A DNA stretch of 54,592 nucleotides from Pseudomonadota bacterium (GCA_023419535.1 JAEZXX010000043.1:1-54592), one strand, 5' to 3'; positions 35,050-43,552 are shown, numbered from the stretch's first letter. Numbers and translations: made by a program. The notes: generated by a model not told the origin, from the sequence alone.

Positions 35050-35277
35050 ATGACGGCGTCCGAACCTCTGCGGATCGAGGACGCCGTCAACGCCACCTGC
35101 CCCTGGTCGGGACAGCCGATCTCGGGCGAGGCGTTGACGCTCTACAGGGAGCGCGTGGTCGGGTTCTGCAACACCGGCTGCCGCGACAAGTTCGAGATCG
35201 CGGTCCGCCATTTCGAGGCCGCGCTTCAGGCGGAGCTCCACCTTTCGGAGCCAACCAAGGCAAACCACAGTGGCTGA
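35050..35277 (+). CDS. Small cysteine protein resembling a YHS/TRASH domain
   Basis: This 75-residue protein lies between atpD and atpC. It has C17 in TCPWSGQPI, then GFC40NTGC44RDKFEIAVRHF, a spacing close to the Y-x-G-x-x-x-x-F-C-x-x-x-C pattern of YHS/TRASH metal-binding domains (LYRERVVGFCNTGCRDKF). It has no signal peptide or membrane segment. It starts five bases after the atpD stop, and its end overlaps the atpC start by eight bases. I assign the YHS-like fold from the cysteine pattern, not from a database. A role in metal binding is inference; any link to ATP synthase is unknown. Confidence 0.7.
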   Translation: MTASEPLRIEDAVNATCPWSGQPISGEALTLYRERVVGFCNTGCRDKFEIAVRHFEAALQAELHLSEPTKANHSG

Positions 35278-35674
35278 CAGCTTCAAGTTCGAACTGGTGT
35301 CCCCCGAGCGGCTGGTCGTGTCGCAGGACGTGACCGCGGTGGTCGCGCCGGGGACGGAAGGCTACATGACGGTGATGGCCCACCACGCGCCGCTGATGGC
35401 GACGCTGAAGGCCGGCATCGTCGAGGTCACGCTCGCCGGCGGCGCCACCCAGCGCATCTTCATCCAGGGCGGCTTCGCCGACATCAACCCCCAGGGCTTC
35501 ACGTTGCTCGCCGAGCAGGCCGCCGACGTCGCCGACATGGACGCCGCCGACCTCGACCGCCGCATCGAGACGGCCCGCGAGGATGCCGCCTCGGCCGCCG
35601 AGGGCGACCCGAAGGTGCGTGCCGAGCAGCGCCTGAACGACCTCGTCAACGCCCGGGACGCGCTTCGCGCCTGA
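35270..35674 (+). CDS. atpC: ATP synthase F1 subunit epsilon
   Basis: AtpC is the epsilon subunit, which connects gamma to the ring and can inhibit the enzyme. The 134-residue protein starts from a GTG with ADSFKFELVSPERLVVSQDV, contains GTEGYMTVMAHHAPLMATLK, the family motif, and ends with a helical part rich in Ala and Arg. Its first bases overlap the small YHS-like gene, so translation of the two is likely coupled. The operon is closed by a hairpin at 35729-35764. Confidence 0.96.
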   Translation: MADSFKFELVSPERLVVSQDVTAVVAPGTEGYMTVMAHHAPLMATLKAGIVEVTLAGGATQRIFIQGGFADINPQGFTLLAEQAADVADMDAADLDRRIETAREDAASAAEGDPKVRAEQRLNDLVNARDALRA

Positions 35675-35728
35675 GGCGGGGTCCGGGGCCTGAGCGCCGC
35701 CGCCGCGAACGCTCTTCGATGGAATGAC

Positions 35729-35764
35729 GAAGGCCCGATGGTCGCGTGCGACCGTCGGGCCTTC
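35729..35764 (+). terminator. Hairpin after the atp operon
   Basis: GAAGGCCCGATGGTCGC pairs with GCGACCGTCGGGCCTTC (one wobble) around a two-base loop. The stem is very GC-rich and is followed by GCC, not by a T tract. It is a plausible factor-aided end of the operon. Confidence 0.6.
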
Positions 35765-35824
35765 GCCGTTCGATAGAACCGCGCGGCGCTGGCCGTTCGG
35801 CACTGCGGGCCCATTTGACGGGGG

Positions 35825-36385
35825 ATGACCGAACCGTCCTTCTCCCGTCGCGTCCCGCCCGGCGACACCATGGAACGTCGCGTCTGCGACCATTGCGGCT
35901 TCACCGACTACCAGAACCCCAAGATCGTGGTCGGCTCGGTGGTGCGCCACGAGGGCCGCATCCTGCTCTGCCGCCGCGCCATCGAGCCGCGCCGCGGCTT
36001 CTGGACCATTCCTGCGGGCTATCTGGAGCTGAACGAGAGCCCGGAGACCGGCGCGCGCCGGGAGGCGCGGGAAGAGGCGGGGGCCGACCTGCGGCTTGGG
36101 CCTCTGCTCGCCGTCTACAGCGTCACGCGCTTGAGCCAGGTTCAGTTGATCTACCGCGCGACGCTGGCGTCGCCGGAAATCGCGGCGGGCGTGGAGAGCC
36201 TGGAGATCGCGTTCTTCGCGCCGGAGGACATCCCGCACGGGGAACTGGCCTTTCCGTCCGTCCACTGGGCGCTGGAGCACGACGGGCTCGCCGAGGCGGG
36301 GGCGGCGATCCCGTTCGCCAATCCGCTCGGGGCGGACGCCAACGAACTGCCGGACGGCACGCGGATGAGCGACGAGGCGTTGTGA
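35825..36385 (+). CDS. Nudix hydrolase with N-terminal zinc ribbon
   Basis: This 186-residue protein begins with a small zinc ribbon-like stretch (RRVCDHCGFTDYQNPK) and continues with a Nudix domain. The Nudix box is complete: GYLELNESPETGARREAREEAGAD, matching G-x5-E-x7-R-E-U-x-E-E-x-G-U at about residues 70-92. Enzymes of this type remove nucleoside diphosphates or related compounds; the zinc ribbon recalls NudC/NADH pyrophosphatase-like members. The substrate is not identifiable. It is a single gene reading toward the convergent DUF533 gene, with a RIME-like repeat between them. Confidence 0.9.
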   Translation: MTEPSFSRRVPPGDTMERRVCDHCGFTDYQNPKIVVGSVVRHEGRILLCRRAIEPRRGFWTIPAGYLELNESPETGARREAREEAGADLRLGPLLAVYSVTRLSQVQLIYRATLASPEIAAGVESLEIAFFAPEDIPHGELAFPSVHWALEHDGLAEAGAAIPFANPLGADANELPDGTRMSDEAL

Positions 36386-36411
36386 GGGGACGGGCGGTGT
36401 CGGCGCCCTGT

Positions 36412-36460
36412 GAGGCCCCCATCCGCCTGCCGGCACCGCCTCCCCGGAGGGAGAAGGAAG
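36412..36460. repeat. Second RIME-like intergenic repeat
   Basis: GGCCCCCATCCGCCTGCCGG followed by a degenerate CTCCCC/GGGAG palindrome recalls the copy at 25366-25409 (CTCATCCGCCTGCCGGCAC then CCTTCTCCCC/GGGGAGAAGG). It lies between two convergent genes. Confidence 0.55.
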
Positions 36461-36484
36461 CGGTTTCGGCATGCCGGACGGGGA

Positions 36485-37378
36485 TCAGCCCGCGGCGCGG
36501 GCCTCGTCGGCGGTGCGCTTGACCTCGGCGACGAGGTCGGGCTCGAGGCCGAGGCGGGCGGCGAGCATGTCGAGATAGGCGCGTTCGGCCGGATGGTCGG
36601 AATCGACCGCGATCATGGAGGCGACGTAGACCTCGACGGCAACCTCCGGCGTGCGGGCCTGCGCGACGAGGTCGTCGATCGTCTTCGGACGCCGCATCTC
36701 GTCCATCAGGAGGCCCTTGGCCTCCGAATCGAGCTGCAGATCGTCGACGCGGCCGAAGATCGCCTTCTCCTCCTCCGCGTCGATGTAGCCGTCGGCCTTG
36801 GCCGCCGCGATCATGGCCGAGAGCAGAAGACGGGCGCGCTCGTCGGCCTCGTTCGGAGCCGGGAGGAATTTCGTGCCCTCGGCGGAGGGGACGGGTTCTT
36901 CGACAGGACGGGGCAGGGCGCGGGGCGCAGGCGCGCCGGTCGGCGCTGTGTGGGCGCTGCCGGCAGCGCCGGCCTGCTGCTGCGCCTGATAGTTGGTCCA
37001 GGCCTTGTAGCCGAGGCCCGCGACGAGGGCGAGGCCGCCGACCTTCAACGCCGTGCCGCCCATCTTCTTCATGCCCTTGTCGCGCAGGAGATAACCGGCG
37101 AGACCGCCGGCCAGCGCCCCGGGGACATGGCGGGTGAGACCGCCGCCTCCGCCCCCGCCGAGCTTGCCGGCGATGTCCGAGAGGCCGCCGGAGAAGCCGC
37201 CGCCGCCCTGCCCGGCCGCGCCCGTACCGCCGAGCGCGCCGCCGAGGAGCTGTCCGAGGCCCTCCTGGAGCGTGTTGCCGGTGGAAGCCCGGCCGGTGCC
37301 GGCTTCGGGCGTTCCCACGCCCTGGCGCGCGGCGCCGGAGCCGAGGAACTGGTCGAGAAGTCGCTGTGCGTCGATCAT
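36485..37378 (-). CDS. DUF533 (YebE-like) membrane-associated protein
   Basis: This 297-residue protein has a glycine-rich N-terminal half (GGGGFSGGLSDIAGKLGGGGG), one hydrophobic segment near residues 105-130 (GGTALKVGGLALVAGLGY) and a C-terminal helical domain resembling TerB/DUF533, with LLLSAMIAAAKADGYIDAEEE at its start. DUF533 includes E. coli YebE, an envelope-stress gene of unknown activity. It begins 69 bases after yciB in the same direction. The low-complexity region is natural for this family. Confidence 0.8.
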   Translation of the reverse strand: MIDAQRLLDQFLGSGAARQGVGTPEAGTGRASTGNTLQEGLGQLLGGALGGTGAAGQGGGGFSGGLSDIAGKLGGGGGGGLTRHVPGALAGGLAGYLLRDKGMKKMGGTALKVGGLALVAGLGYKAWTNYQAQQQAGAAGSAHTAPTGAPAPRALPRPVEEPVPSAEGTKFLPAPNEADERARLLLSAMIAAAKADGYIDAEEEKAIFGRVDDLQLDSEAKGLLMDEMRRPKTIDDLVAQARTPEVAVEVYVASMIAVDSDHPAERAYLDMLAARLGLEPDLVAEVKRTADEARAAG

Positions 37379-37446
37379 GGGTGCGGGATCCTGCTCGTCG
37401 GTCGTTGCGCAGTTGGGGTCCGACCCCTGCGAAGGCAAGACGCCGG

Positions 37447-38100
37447 TCAGCGCTTGTCCTCGAAGAGCGGCTCCAGCGAATGGCGCTTGAGGAGCGGCAC
37501 CTGCGCCAGCATGAAGGCGATGGTGATCGGCATCGTGCCCCAGACCTTGAAGGCCACCCAGAAGTCGGTCGAGGTGAAGCGCCAGACGACCTCGTTGAGG
37601 ACGGCGAGAAAGATGAAGAACAGGCCCCAGCGCAGGGTGAGCCTGCGCCAGCCCTCGGCGTCGAGCTTGAAGGCCTGGTCGAACACGTAGCCGAGCAGCG
37701 ACTTGCCGAAGGCGAGGCCGCCGAGAAGGATGGCGGCGAAGATGCCGTTCACGATGGTCGGCTTCATCTTGATGAAGAGCTCGTCCTGCAGCCAGAGCGT
37801 CAGGAGGCCGAAGACGACGACAAAGACGCCCGAGACGAGCGGCATGACGGGAAGGGTGCGCGTCAGCGCGTAGGAGACGGCGAGCGCGACCACTGTGGCG
37901 GCCATGAAGAGGCCGGTCGCCACGAAGAGCGGGCCTCCCATGGCCCCGAGCGCCGGAACGGTCTCGACGATCCATTCGGCCCGGTTGTTGGCGAAGAAGA
38001 AGACGAGCAGCGGCCCGAGTTCGAGCGCGAACTTCAGGATCGGATTGATCTCGGGCTTGGCCGACGCGTTCGGGCCCTGTTCGAGAATGCGCTCGCTCAT
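37447..38100 (-). CDS. yciB: Septation-related membrane protein YciB (IspZ/inner membrane-spanning)
   Basis: YciB/IspZ is an inner-membrane protein whose loss affects cell envelope and division in some bacteria; its mechanism is unclear. The 217-residue product has five hydrophobic segments. The signature NPILKFALELGPLLVFFFANNRAEW in the first third is present, and a motif KPTIVNGIFAAILLGGLAFGKSLLGYV follows. In related rhizobia ispZ commonly follows ftsY; here lldD lies between them. The start codon is an ATG preceded by GAGAGACC. Confidence 0.9.
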   Translation of the reverse strand: MSERILEQGPNASAKPEINPILKFALELGPLLVFFFANNRAEWIVETVPALGAMGGPLFVATGLFMAATVVALAVSYALTRTLPVMPLVSGVFVVVFGLLTLWLQDELFIKMKPTIVNGIFAAILLGGLAFGKSLLGYVFDQAFKLDAEGWRRLTLRWGLFFIFLAVLNEVVWRFTSTDFWVAFKVWGTMPITIAFMLAQVPLLKRHSLEPLFEDKR

Positions 38101-38159
38101 CGTCTCAAGGTCTCTCGTCTTATCGTCCCACCCGATATGGGCGCCGAAAGCGCCGAATT

Positions 38160-39362
38160 TCAGGTTGTGCCCGGTGCGGCGGCGAAACCGAGAAAGGGCG
38201 CCGGATCGGCAAGCGGATAGGTGCCGGGCACCAGGACGTCACGCCCGACACTGCGGATGTCGCGATGGCCGCAGAGCGCCATGGTGACGTCGAGCTCCTT
38301 GGCGATGATCTCGATGGCCTTCGAGACGCCGGCCTCGCCGCCCGCGCCGAGCCCGTAGAGAAAGGCGCGGCCGATGAGCACGCCGCGCGCGCCGAGCGCC
38401 ACGGCCTTCAGAACGTCCTGGCCGGTGCGCACGCCCCCGTCCATCCAGATCTCGATTCGGTCGCCGACGGCCTCGACGATGGCGGGCAGCGCGGCGATGG
38501 AGGACAGGGCCCCGTCGAGCTGGCGCCCGCCATGGTTGGAGACGATGATGGCGTCGGCGCCGCACTCGGCCGCCTTCACCGCGTCCTGCGCGTCCAGAAT
38601 GCCCTTCAGGATCAGCTTGCCGCCCCAATAGTCCTTGATCTCGGCGACGTCGTCCCAGGAGAGAGCCGGGTCGAACTGCTCGGCCGTCCAGGCCGAGAGC
38701 GAGGACATGTCGGAGACGCCCTTGGCGTGGCCGGCGATGTTGCGGAAGGTGCGGCGCTCGGTCTTCGCCATGCCGAGGCACCAGTGCGGCTTGGTGGCCA
38801 GATTCAGAAGGTTGGCGAGCGTCGGCTTGGGCGGCGTCGTCAGCCCGTTGACGACGTCCTTGTGCCGCTGGCCGAGGATCTGCAGATCGAGCGTCAGCAT
38901 GAGGGCAGAGCAGCCCGCGGCCTTGGCGCGGTCCATCAGCGAGCGCGCGAAGGCGCGGTCGCGCATCACGTAGAGCTGGAACCAGAAGGGCTTGTCCGTG
39001 TGCTCGGCCACGTCCTCGATGGAGCAGATGCTCATGGTGGACAGGGTGAAGGGGATGCCGGCCTTCTCGGCCGCCTTGGCCGCGAGGATCTCACCGTCGG
39101 CGTGCTGCATGCCCGTCAGGCCCGTCGGGGCGAGCGCGATCGGCAGCGCCACGTCCTGCCCGGCCATGGTGGTGCGGAGCGAGCGGTCGCGCATGTCGAC
39201 GGCGACGCGCTGGCGCAGCCGGATGGCGGCGAAGTCCGTCTCGTTCGCCCGGTAGGTCGTCTCGGTCCAGGAGCCGGAATCGGCGTAGTCGTAGAACATC
39301 TTCGGGACGCGGCGCCTCGCCTTCACCCGCAGATCCTCGATCGTCGTCACCACGCGCGCCAT
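38160..39362 (-). CDS. lldD: FMN-dependent alpha-hydroxy acid dehydrogenase (LldD-like)
   Basis: This 400-residue protein is a flavin enzyme of the L-lactate dehydrogenase/glycolate oxidase family that oxidises alpha-hydroxy acids and passes electrons to an acceptor, often quinone. It has PKMFYDYADSGSWTETTYRAN at the start, FMN-binding regions PIALAPTGLTGM and LMLTLDLQILGQR, the catalytic histidine in SNHGGRQLDGA, and IWMDGGVRTGQDVLKAVALGA, typical of the family. Length matches. The ribosome binding site AAGGAG is well upstream. The gene occupies a place between ftsY and yciB that is usually empty in relatives. Confidence 0.93.
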   Translation of the reverse strand: MARVVTTIEDLRVKARRRVPKMFYDYADSGSWTETTYRANETDFAAIRLRQRVAVDMRDRSLRTTMAGQDVALPIALAPTGLTGMQHADGEILAAKAAEKAGIPFTLSTMSICSIEDVAEHTDKPFWFQLYVMRDRAFARSLMDRAKAAGCSALMLTLDLQILGQRHKDVVNGLTTPPKPTLANLLNLATKPHWCLGMAKTERRTFRNIAGHAKGVSDMSSLSAWTAEQFDPALSWDDVAEIKDYWGGKLILKGILDAQDAVKAAECGADAIIVSNHGGRQLDGALSSIAALPAIVEAVGDRIEIWMDGGVRTGQDVLKAVALGARGVLIGRAFLYGLGAGGEAGVSKAIEIIAKELDVTMALCGHRDIRSVGRDVLVPGTYPLADPAPFLGFAAAPGTT

Positions 39363-39424
39363 GCCGTTCTCCCTTCCGGTCAGGCCTCCTTATAGAAGCG
39401 CGCCGCGCGCCGTCATAGCACCCG

Positions 39425-41331
39425 TCAGGCGGCCGCGCTTCCCGCGATGGCCTCTGCGAAGTCGCGGGCGCGGAAGGGCTCGAGGTCGTCGATGCCTTCG
39501 CCGACGCCCACGAAGAAGACCGGCAGCTTGTGGCGGGCCGCGATGGCGACGAGGATGCCGCCGCGCGCCGTGCCGTCGAGCTTGGTCATGACGAGGCCGT
39601 TGACGCCCGCCACGTTGCGGAAGATCTCGACTTGTTGGAGGGCGTTCTGCCCGGTCGTGGCATCCAGCGTCTGGAGCACGGTGTGCGGGGCGGAGGGCTC
39701 GCGCTTCTTCAAGACACGCACGATCTTCTCCAGCTCCGCCATCAGCTCGGCCTTGTTCTGCAGCCGCCCGGCCGTGTCGACGATCAGGACGTCGGAGCCG
39801 TTGGCGACGGCCTCGTCATAGGCCTCGAAGGCGAGGCCCGCCGCGTCCGCGCCGATGGCCTTGGCGACGACGGTGGAGCCCGTACGCTCGCCCCAGATCT
39901 TCAGCTGCTCGACGGCGGCGGCGCGGAAGGTGTCGCCCGCCGCCAGCGTCACTTTCATGCCGCCCGCGACGAGCTTGGCGGCGAGCTTGCCGATCGTCGT
40001 CGTCTTGCCCGTGCCGTTGACGCCGACGACGAGGATGACGTGCGGCGTGTGCGACAGGTCGAGCTCCAGGGGCATCGCGACCGGCGCCAGCGTCTTCTCC
40101 ACCTCGTCGGCGAGCACGCGGCGGACCTCGGCGCCCGAGACCTCCTTGCCGAAGCGACCCTCCGACAGGCGGTCGGTGATGCGCGTCGCGGTCTCGACGC
40201 CGAGATCGGCCTGGATCAGCACGTCCTCGAAATCCTGCAGCGTCTCCTCGTCGAGGCGGCGCTTGGTGAAGATCGAGGTGATCTGGCCGGAGAGCTGGCC
40301 GGAGGAGCGCGACAGGCCCTCGCGCAGGCGCTGGAACCAGCTGGTCTGCGTGACGGCTGCCGGGGAGGCGATGGTCTCGCCGCCCGTGTCGCGAACGCGC
40401 CAGCCTTCGCCGGAGGCCGTGGCGGGCGGCGGCGCCGGGATCGGGGTGACGCCAGGAACCCCGGACAGCGGGCTCGCCGCGCCGGCGTCGATCCGGTCCG
40501 GCTCCCCCGCCAGCGGATCGGCCGAGGGCGTCGCCTCGGCGAGCGGCGCCTCGTCGTCCTCGGGCGGCAGAGGCGCGTCGAGCCAGGCGAACTCGTCCCG
40601 GCTGTCGTCGGGCAGAGGCGGCGCGGGGGTCGTTTCGGATGCGGTCGGCTCTTCGGTGGCGGGAACCCCGCCATCGGCGAGGATCATCTCGCGCTCGGCA
40701 TCCCGCGTGTCCGCCTCCCCGATCGAGGCGGGGTCGACGGCATCGCCCGTCGCGGGTTCGTCGAGGAAGGAGAAGTCCGCCCTCGGCTCCTCTTCCGGCA
40801 CGGTCGGCTCGTCGAGGAAGGAGAATTCGTCGGAGCCGCCCTCCGGGATCGGCTCGGAGGCGACGTCGTCGGCGCCCTCGGGCGGCAGAGGCTCGTCGAG
40901 GAAGGCGGTGCCGGAGACGACGGGTTCAGTTGGCTCCGCGACGGCGCTCGGTTCGAATGGCGCGCGCGCTTCGCCCCCTACGGTCCATTTCGAACCGGCC
41001 GAGGCCGCGCCGTCGTCACTCAGGAATTCGGAGTTTTTTTTTCCGCCGAGCCGTCCGTCGACGGCGGTGCGGGGGTCAGGGGCGTGATCCCGCCTTGGTC
41101 GGACGCACGCGGGTCGGCTCCCGCCTCGGTGTCGGCATGGGAGGAGGCCGCCGCCAGCTGGTGCGCGTCGTTGTCCGGCGCTTCCGGCGCCTTGGTCGCG
41201 ATGTCGGGCGCGGCGACGAGGTCCTGGGTCTCGGCGCGACGATCGATATCCGGCTGCGTGCCGCCCGGATGCGGTTCGGGCTTCTGCCCGAAGGAGAAGA
41301 TGCGGCGGAAGAAGCCTCCCTGCTCGGCCAT
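39425..41331 (-). CDS. ftsY: Signal recognition particle receptor FtsY, split over two frames
   Basis: FtsY is the SRP receptor GTPase that docks ribosome-SRP complexes at the membrane. The amphipathic N-terminus (MAEQGGFFRRIFSFGQK) is in one frame from ATG 41331, and the acidic linker plus the NG GTPase domain are in the -1 frame ending at 39425. The frames meet at nine A residues (41042-41034 on the coding strand); joining them with a one-base back-slip gives 635 residues. The GTPase domain has GVNGTGKTTTIGKL, DTFRAAAVEQL, DTAGRLQNKAEL and TKLDGTARGG. A GTG at 40801 could start a shorter form of 458 residues lacking the N-terminus. FtsY is essential, so a dead gene is unlikely. Confidence 0.9.
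41020..41331 (-). CDS. Zero-frame 103-residue product of the ftsY 5' end
   Basis: Without frame change, translation from ATG 41331 stops at the TGA at 41020-41022 after 103 residues. The piece contains the amphipathic N-terminal helix of FtsY and an acidic, proline-rich stretch ending in AEKKTPNS. It would be produced when no slippage occurs at the A run. Whether such a short product is made or stable is unknown. Confidence 0.45.
   Translation of the reverse strand: MAEQGGFFRRIFSFGQKPEPHPGGTQPDIDRRAETQDLVAAPDIATKAPEAPDNDAHQLAAASSHADTEAGADPRASDQGGITPLTPAPPSTDGSAEKKTPNS
41034..41042 (-). other. ftsY: A9 homopolymer (candidate slippage site) in ftsY
   Basis: The coding strand reads GGCGG then nine A residues then CTCC. 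A run of nine identical A residues is out of keeping with a GC-rich genome. The zero frame reads GAA AAA AAA ACT and the downstream frame reads GGA AAA AAA AAC; a one-base back-shift, or a tenth A in the true sequence, joins them. Confidence 0.85.
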
Positions 41332-41372
41332 GGGTTCGGTTCCTTCTTGATGTCTTCTTCGATCGGGCGGCG

Positions 41373-42647
41373 TCAGGCGGCGAGGGGCGCGCCGACCAGC
41401 CGGCCGTCGCCCACCCCGGTGATCATAGTGCCGACGACCTCGCCGGGGAGGCCGTGCGGCACGGCGACGAGGGTGAAATCCTCGGCGCGACCCAATCCCT
41501 CGCGCTCCACCAGGACGCGCTGGACGGTGCCGATGCGGCCGTGGAGGTGACGCTCGACCGCACGGGCGCCGGCCTCGCGCAGCCGCGCGGCGCGCGCCTT
41601 GGCGACGGACTTCTCCACCTGCGGCATGCGCGCGGCGGGCGTGCCCTCGCGCGGGGAGAAGGGGAAGACGTGGAGATGCGTGAGCCCGCACTCATCGACG
41701 AGGGCGGCGGTGTTCTCAAACATCGCCTCGGTCTCGGTCGGGAAGCCGGCGATGAGGTCGGCGCCGAAGACGATGTCGGGCCGGGCCCGTCGCATGTCCT
41801 GGCAGAAGCGGATGGAATCGGCACGAAGGTGCCGGCGCTTCATGCGCTTCAGGATCATGTCGTCGCCCGCCTGCAGCGACAGGTGCAGATGCGGCATCAC
41901 GCGGGTCTCGGACGCGACCGCCTCGACCAGCGCCTCGTCGGCCTCGATGGAGTCGATCGAGGAGAGGCGCAGGCGTTCCAGATCCGGCACGTGGCGCAGG
42001 ATGGACTGGACGAGGATCCCGAGCTTGGGCGCGCCCGGCAGGTCGGCGCCCCAGCTCGTCATGTCGACGCCGGACAAGACGACCTCGCGATAGCCGTTGG
42101 CGACGAGGCGGCGGATCTGGTCCACCGCCGCGCCCATCGGCACGGAGCGCGAGTTCCCGCGCCCATAGGGGATGATGCAGAAGGTGCAGCGGTGGTCGCA
42201 GCCGTTCTGAATCTGGACGATGGCCCGCGCCCGCCCCTCGATGGCGTCGACCATGTGGCCGGCGGTCTCGGCGACGCTCATGATGTCGTTGACGAGAATC
42301 TTCTCCGAGGCGGCGACCCCGAAATCGGGCAGGCGCCGGTAGCTCTCGGCGCGCAGCTTCTCCTCGTTGCCGAGGACCGCGTCCACTTCGGCCATGCCGG
42401 CGAAGGCGTCCGGGTCCGTCTGCGCCGCGCAGCCCGTGACGACGATGCGGGCCTGCGGGTTCTCGCGGCGCGCGCGGCGCACCGCCTGGCGCGCCTGCCG
42501 CACGGCCTCGGCGGTGACGGCGCAGGAGTTGATGATGACGGCCTTTTCCTGGCGCCCGAGGCCGGCGGCCTCGGCTTGCGCGCGCATCACCTCGCCCTCG
42601 TAGGTGTTGAGGCGGCAGCCGAAGGAGACGATCTCGACGCCGCTCAT
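41373..42647 (-). CDS. mtaB: tRNA ct6A/t6A37 methylthiotransferase MtaB-like
   Basis: MtaB is a radical-SAM enzyme that adds a methylthio group to t6A37 of tRNAs reading ANN codons. The 424-residue protein has an N-terminal cluster domain (SFGCRLNTYEGEVMRA, NSCAVTAEAV, TGCAAQTDPD) with three cysteines for one 4Fe-4S cluster and the radical-SAM motif NGCDHRCTFCIIPYGRGNSRS with CxxxCxxC. A C-terminal TRAM-like domain follows. The ATG overlaps the dapF stop (ATGA). Gene order dapF-mtaB-ftsY is conserved in rhizobia. Confidence 0.94.
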   Translation of the reverse strand: MSGVEIVSFGCRLNTYEGEVMRAQAEAAGLGRQEKAVIINSCAVTAEAVRQARQAVRRARRENPQARIVVTGCAAQTDPDAFAGMAEVDAVLGNEEKLRAESYRRLPDFGVAASEKILVNDIMSVAETAGHMVDAIEGRARAIVQIQNGCDHRCTFCIIPYGRGNSRSVPMGAAVDQIRRLVANGYREVVLSGVDMTSWGADLPGAPKLGILVQSILRHVPDLERLRLSSIDSIEADEALVEAVASETRVMPHLHLSLQAGDDMILKRMKRRHLRADSIRFCQDMRRARPDIVFGADLIAGFPTETEAMFENTAALVDECGLTHLHVFPFSPREGTPAARMPQVEKSVAKARAARLREAGARAVERHLHGRIGTVQRVLVEREGLGRAEDFTLVAVPHGLPGEVVGTMITGVGDGRLVGAPLAA

Positions 42648-43552
42648 GCCGACGCCTCGGCCGCGTCGCGCACGAAATCGCCGCTCGCGGGATCGAGGCG
42701 GCCGGACCATTCCCATTGCGACGGACCGGTCATGACGACGTGGCCGTCGTCCCGCCAGTCGATCAGGAGGTCGCCGCCCGGCACGGTGACGGTGACGCGG
42801 CGCTGGGTGCGGCCCGTGCGGGCAGCGGAGACGGCGGCCGCGCAGGCTGCGGTGCCGCAGGCGCGCGTCAGCCCGGCGCCGCGCTCCCAGGTGCGGATGA
42901 CCATCGTCTCGCTCCCGGTCACGTCCGCGATCGTGATGTTGCAGCGCTCGGGGAAGAGCGGATGGTTCTCCAGGATCGGGCCGAACCGGTCGAGCGCGTA
43001 GGACCAGACGTCCTCCTTCACCCAGAACACCGCATGCGGATTGCCCATGGAGACGACCGCGGGCGAATGCAGGACCGGCGCGTCGATCGGGCCGATCTGG
43101 AGTTCGATCGCGCGCGTGTCGGCGAACTCTTCCGAGAGCGGGATTTTGTCCCACGTGAAACAGGGGGCACCCATGTCGACCGAGACGAGCCCGTCCTCGT
43201 GCTCCTGCGCGAAGAGGAGCCCGGCGCGCGTCTCGAAGGTGAAGTCGCGCCGGCCGGTCTCGGCGGCCAGGGCCTGGACCACGCAGCGGGTGCCGTTGCC
43301 GCAGGCGCCGGCCTCCGAGCCGTCGGAGTTGAGGATGCGGATGAAGGCGTGCGTGCCGTCCGTCACCGGATCGTGGACGGCCATGATCTGGTCGAACCGG
43401 GTCTCGGGCCGGCCGGCGAGCGCTCGGGCGGCCTCCGGCGTGATCCGGTCGCCGCGCCCGCGAAGGTCCGCCACGAGGATCTCGTTGCCGAGCCCGTTCA
43501 TGCGCGCGAAGGGCACGCCGCCGCCCCGGTTCTGATCCGCCCTGTCCGTCAT
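42644..43552 (-). CDS. dapF: Diaminopimelate epimerase
   Basis: DapF interconverts LL- and meso-diaminopimelate for lysine and peptidoglycan synthesis. The 302-residue protein shows MNGLGNEILVADLRG near the start, the first active-site cysteine in SEAGACGNGTRCV and the second in GLTRACGTAACAAAV, with the pair positioned as expected for a two-cysteine racemase. FARMNGLGNE is preceded by a short non-conserved N-terminus. It overlaps mtaB by four bases. Confidence 0.95.
   Translation of the reverse strand: MTDRADQNRGGGVPFARMNGLGNEILVADLRGRGDRITPEAARALAGRPETRFDQIMAVHDPVTDGTHAFIRILNSDGSEAGACGNGTRCVVQALAAETGRRDFTFETRAGLLFAQEHEDGLVSVDMGAPCFTWDKIPLSEEFADTRAIELQIGPIDAPVLHSPAVVSMGNPHAVFWVKEDVWSYALDRFGPILENHPLFPERCNITIADVTGSETMVIRTWERGAGLTRACGTAACAAAVSAARTGRTQRRVTVTVPGGDLLIDWRDDGHVVMTGPSQWEWSGRLDPASGDFVRDAAEASA

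Noticed and set aside
41020..41691. Single open frame of 223 codons on the minus strand including the ftsY 5' end
   Set aside because: The part upstream of 41331 overlaps mtaB out of frame and has no recognisable domain; only the portion from ATG 41331 matches an FtsY N-terminus.
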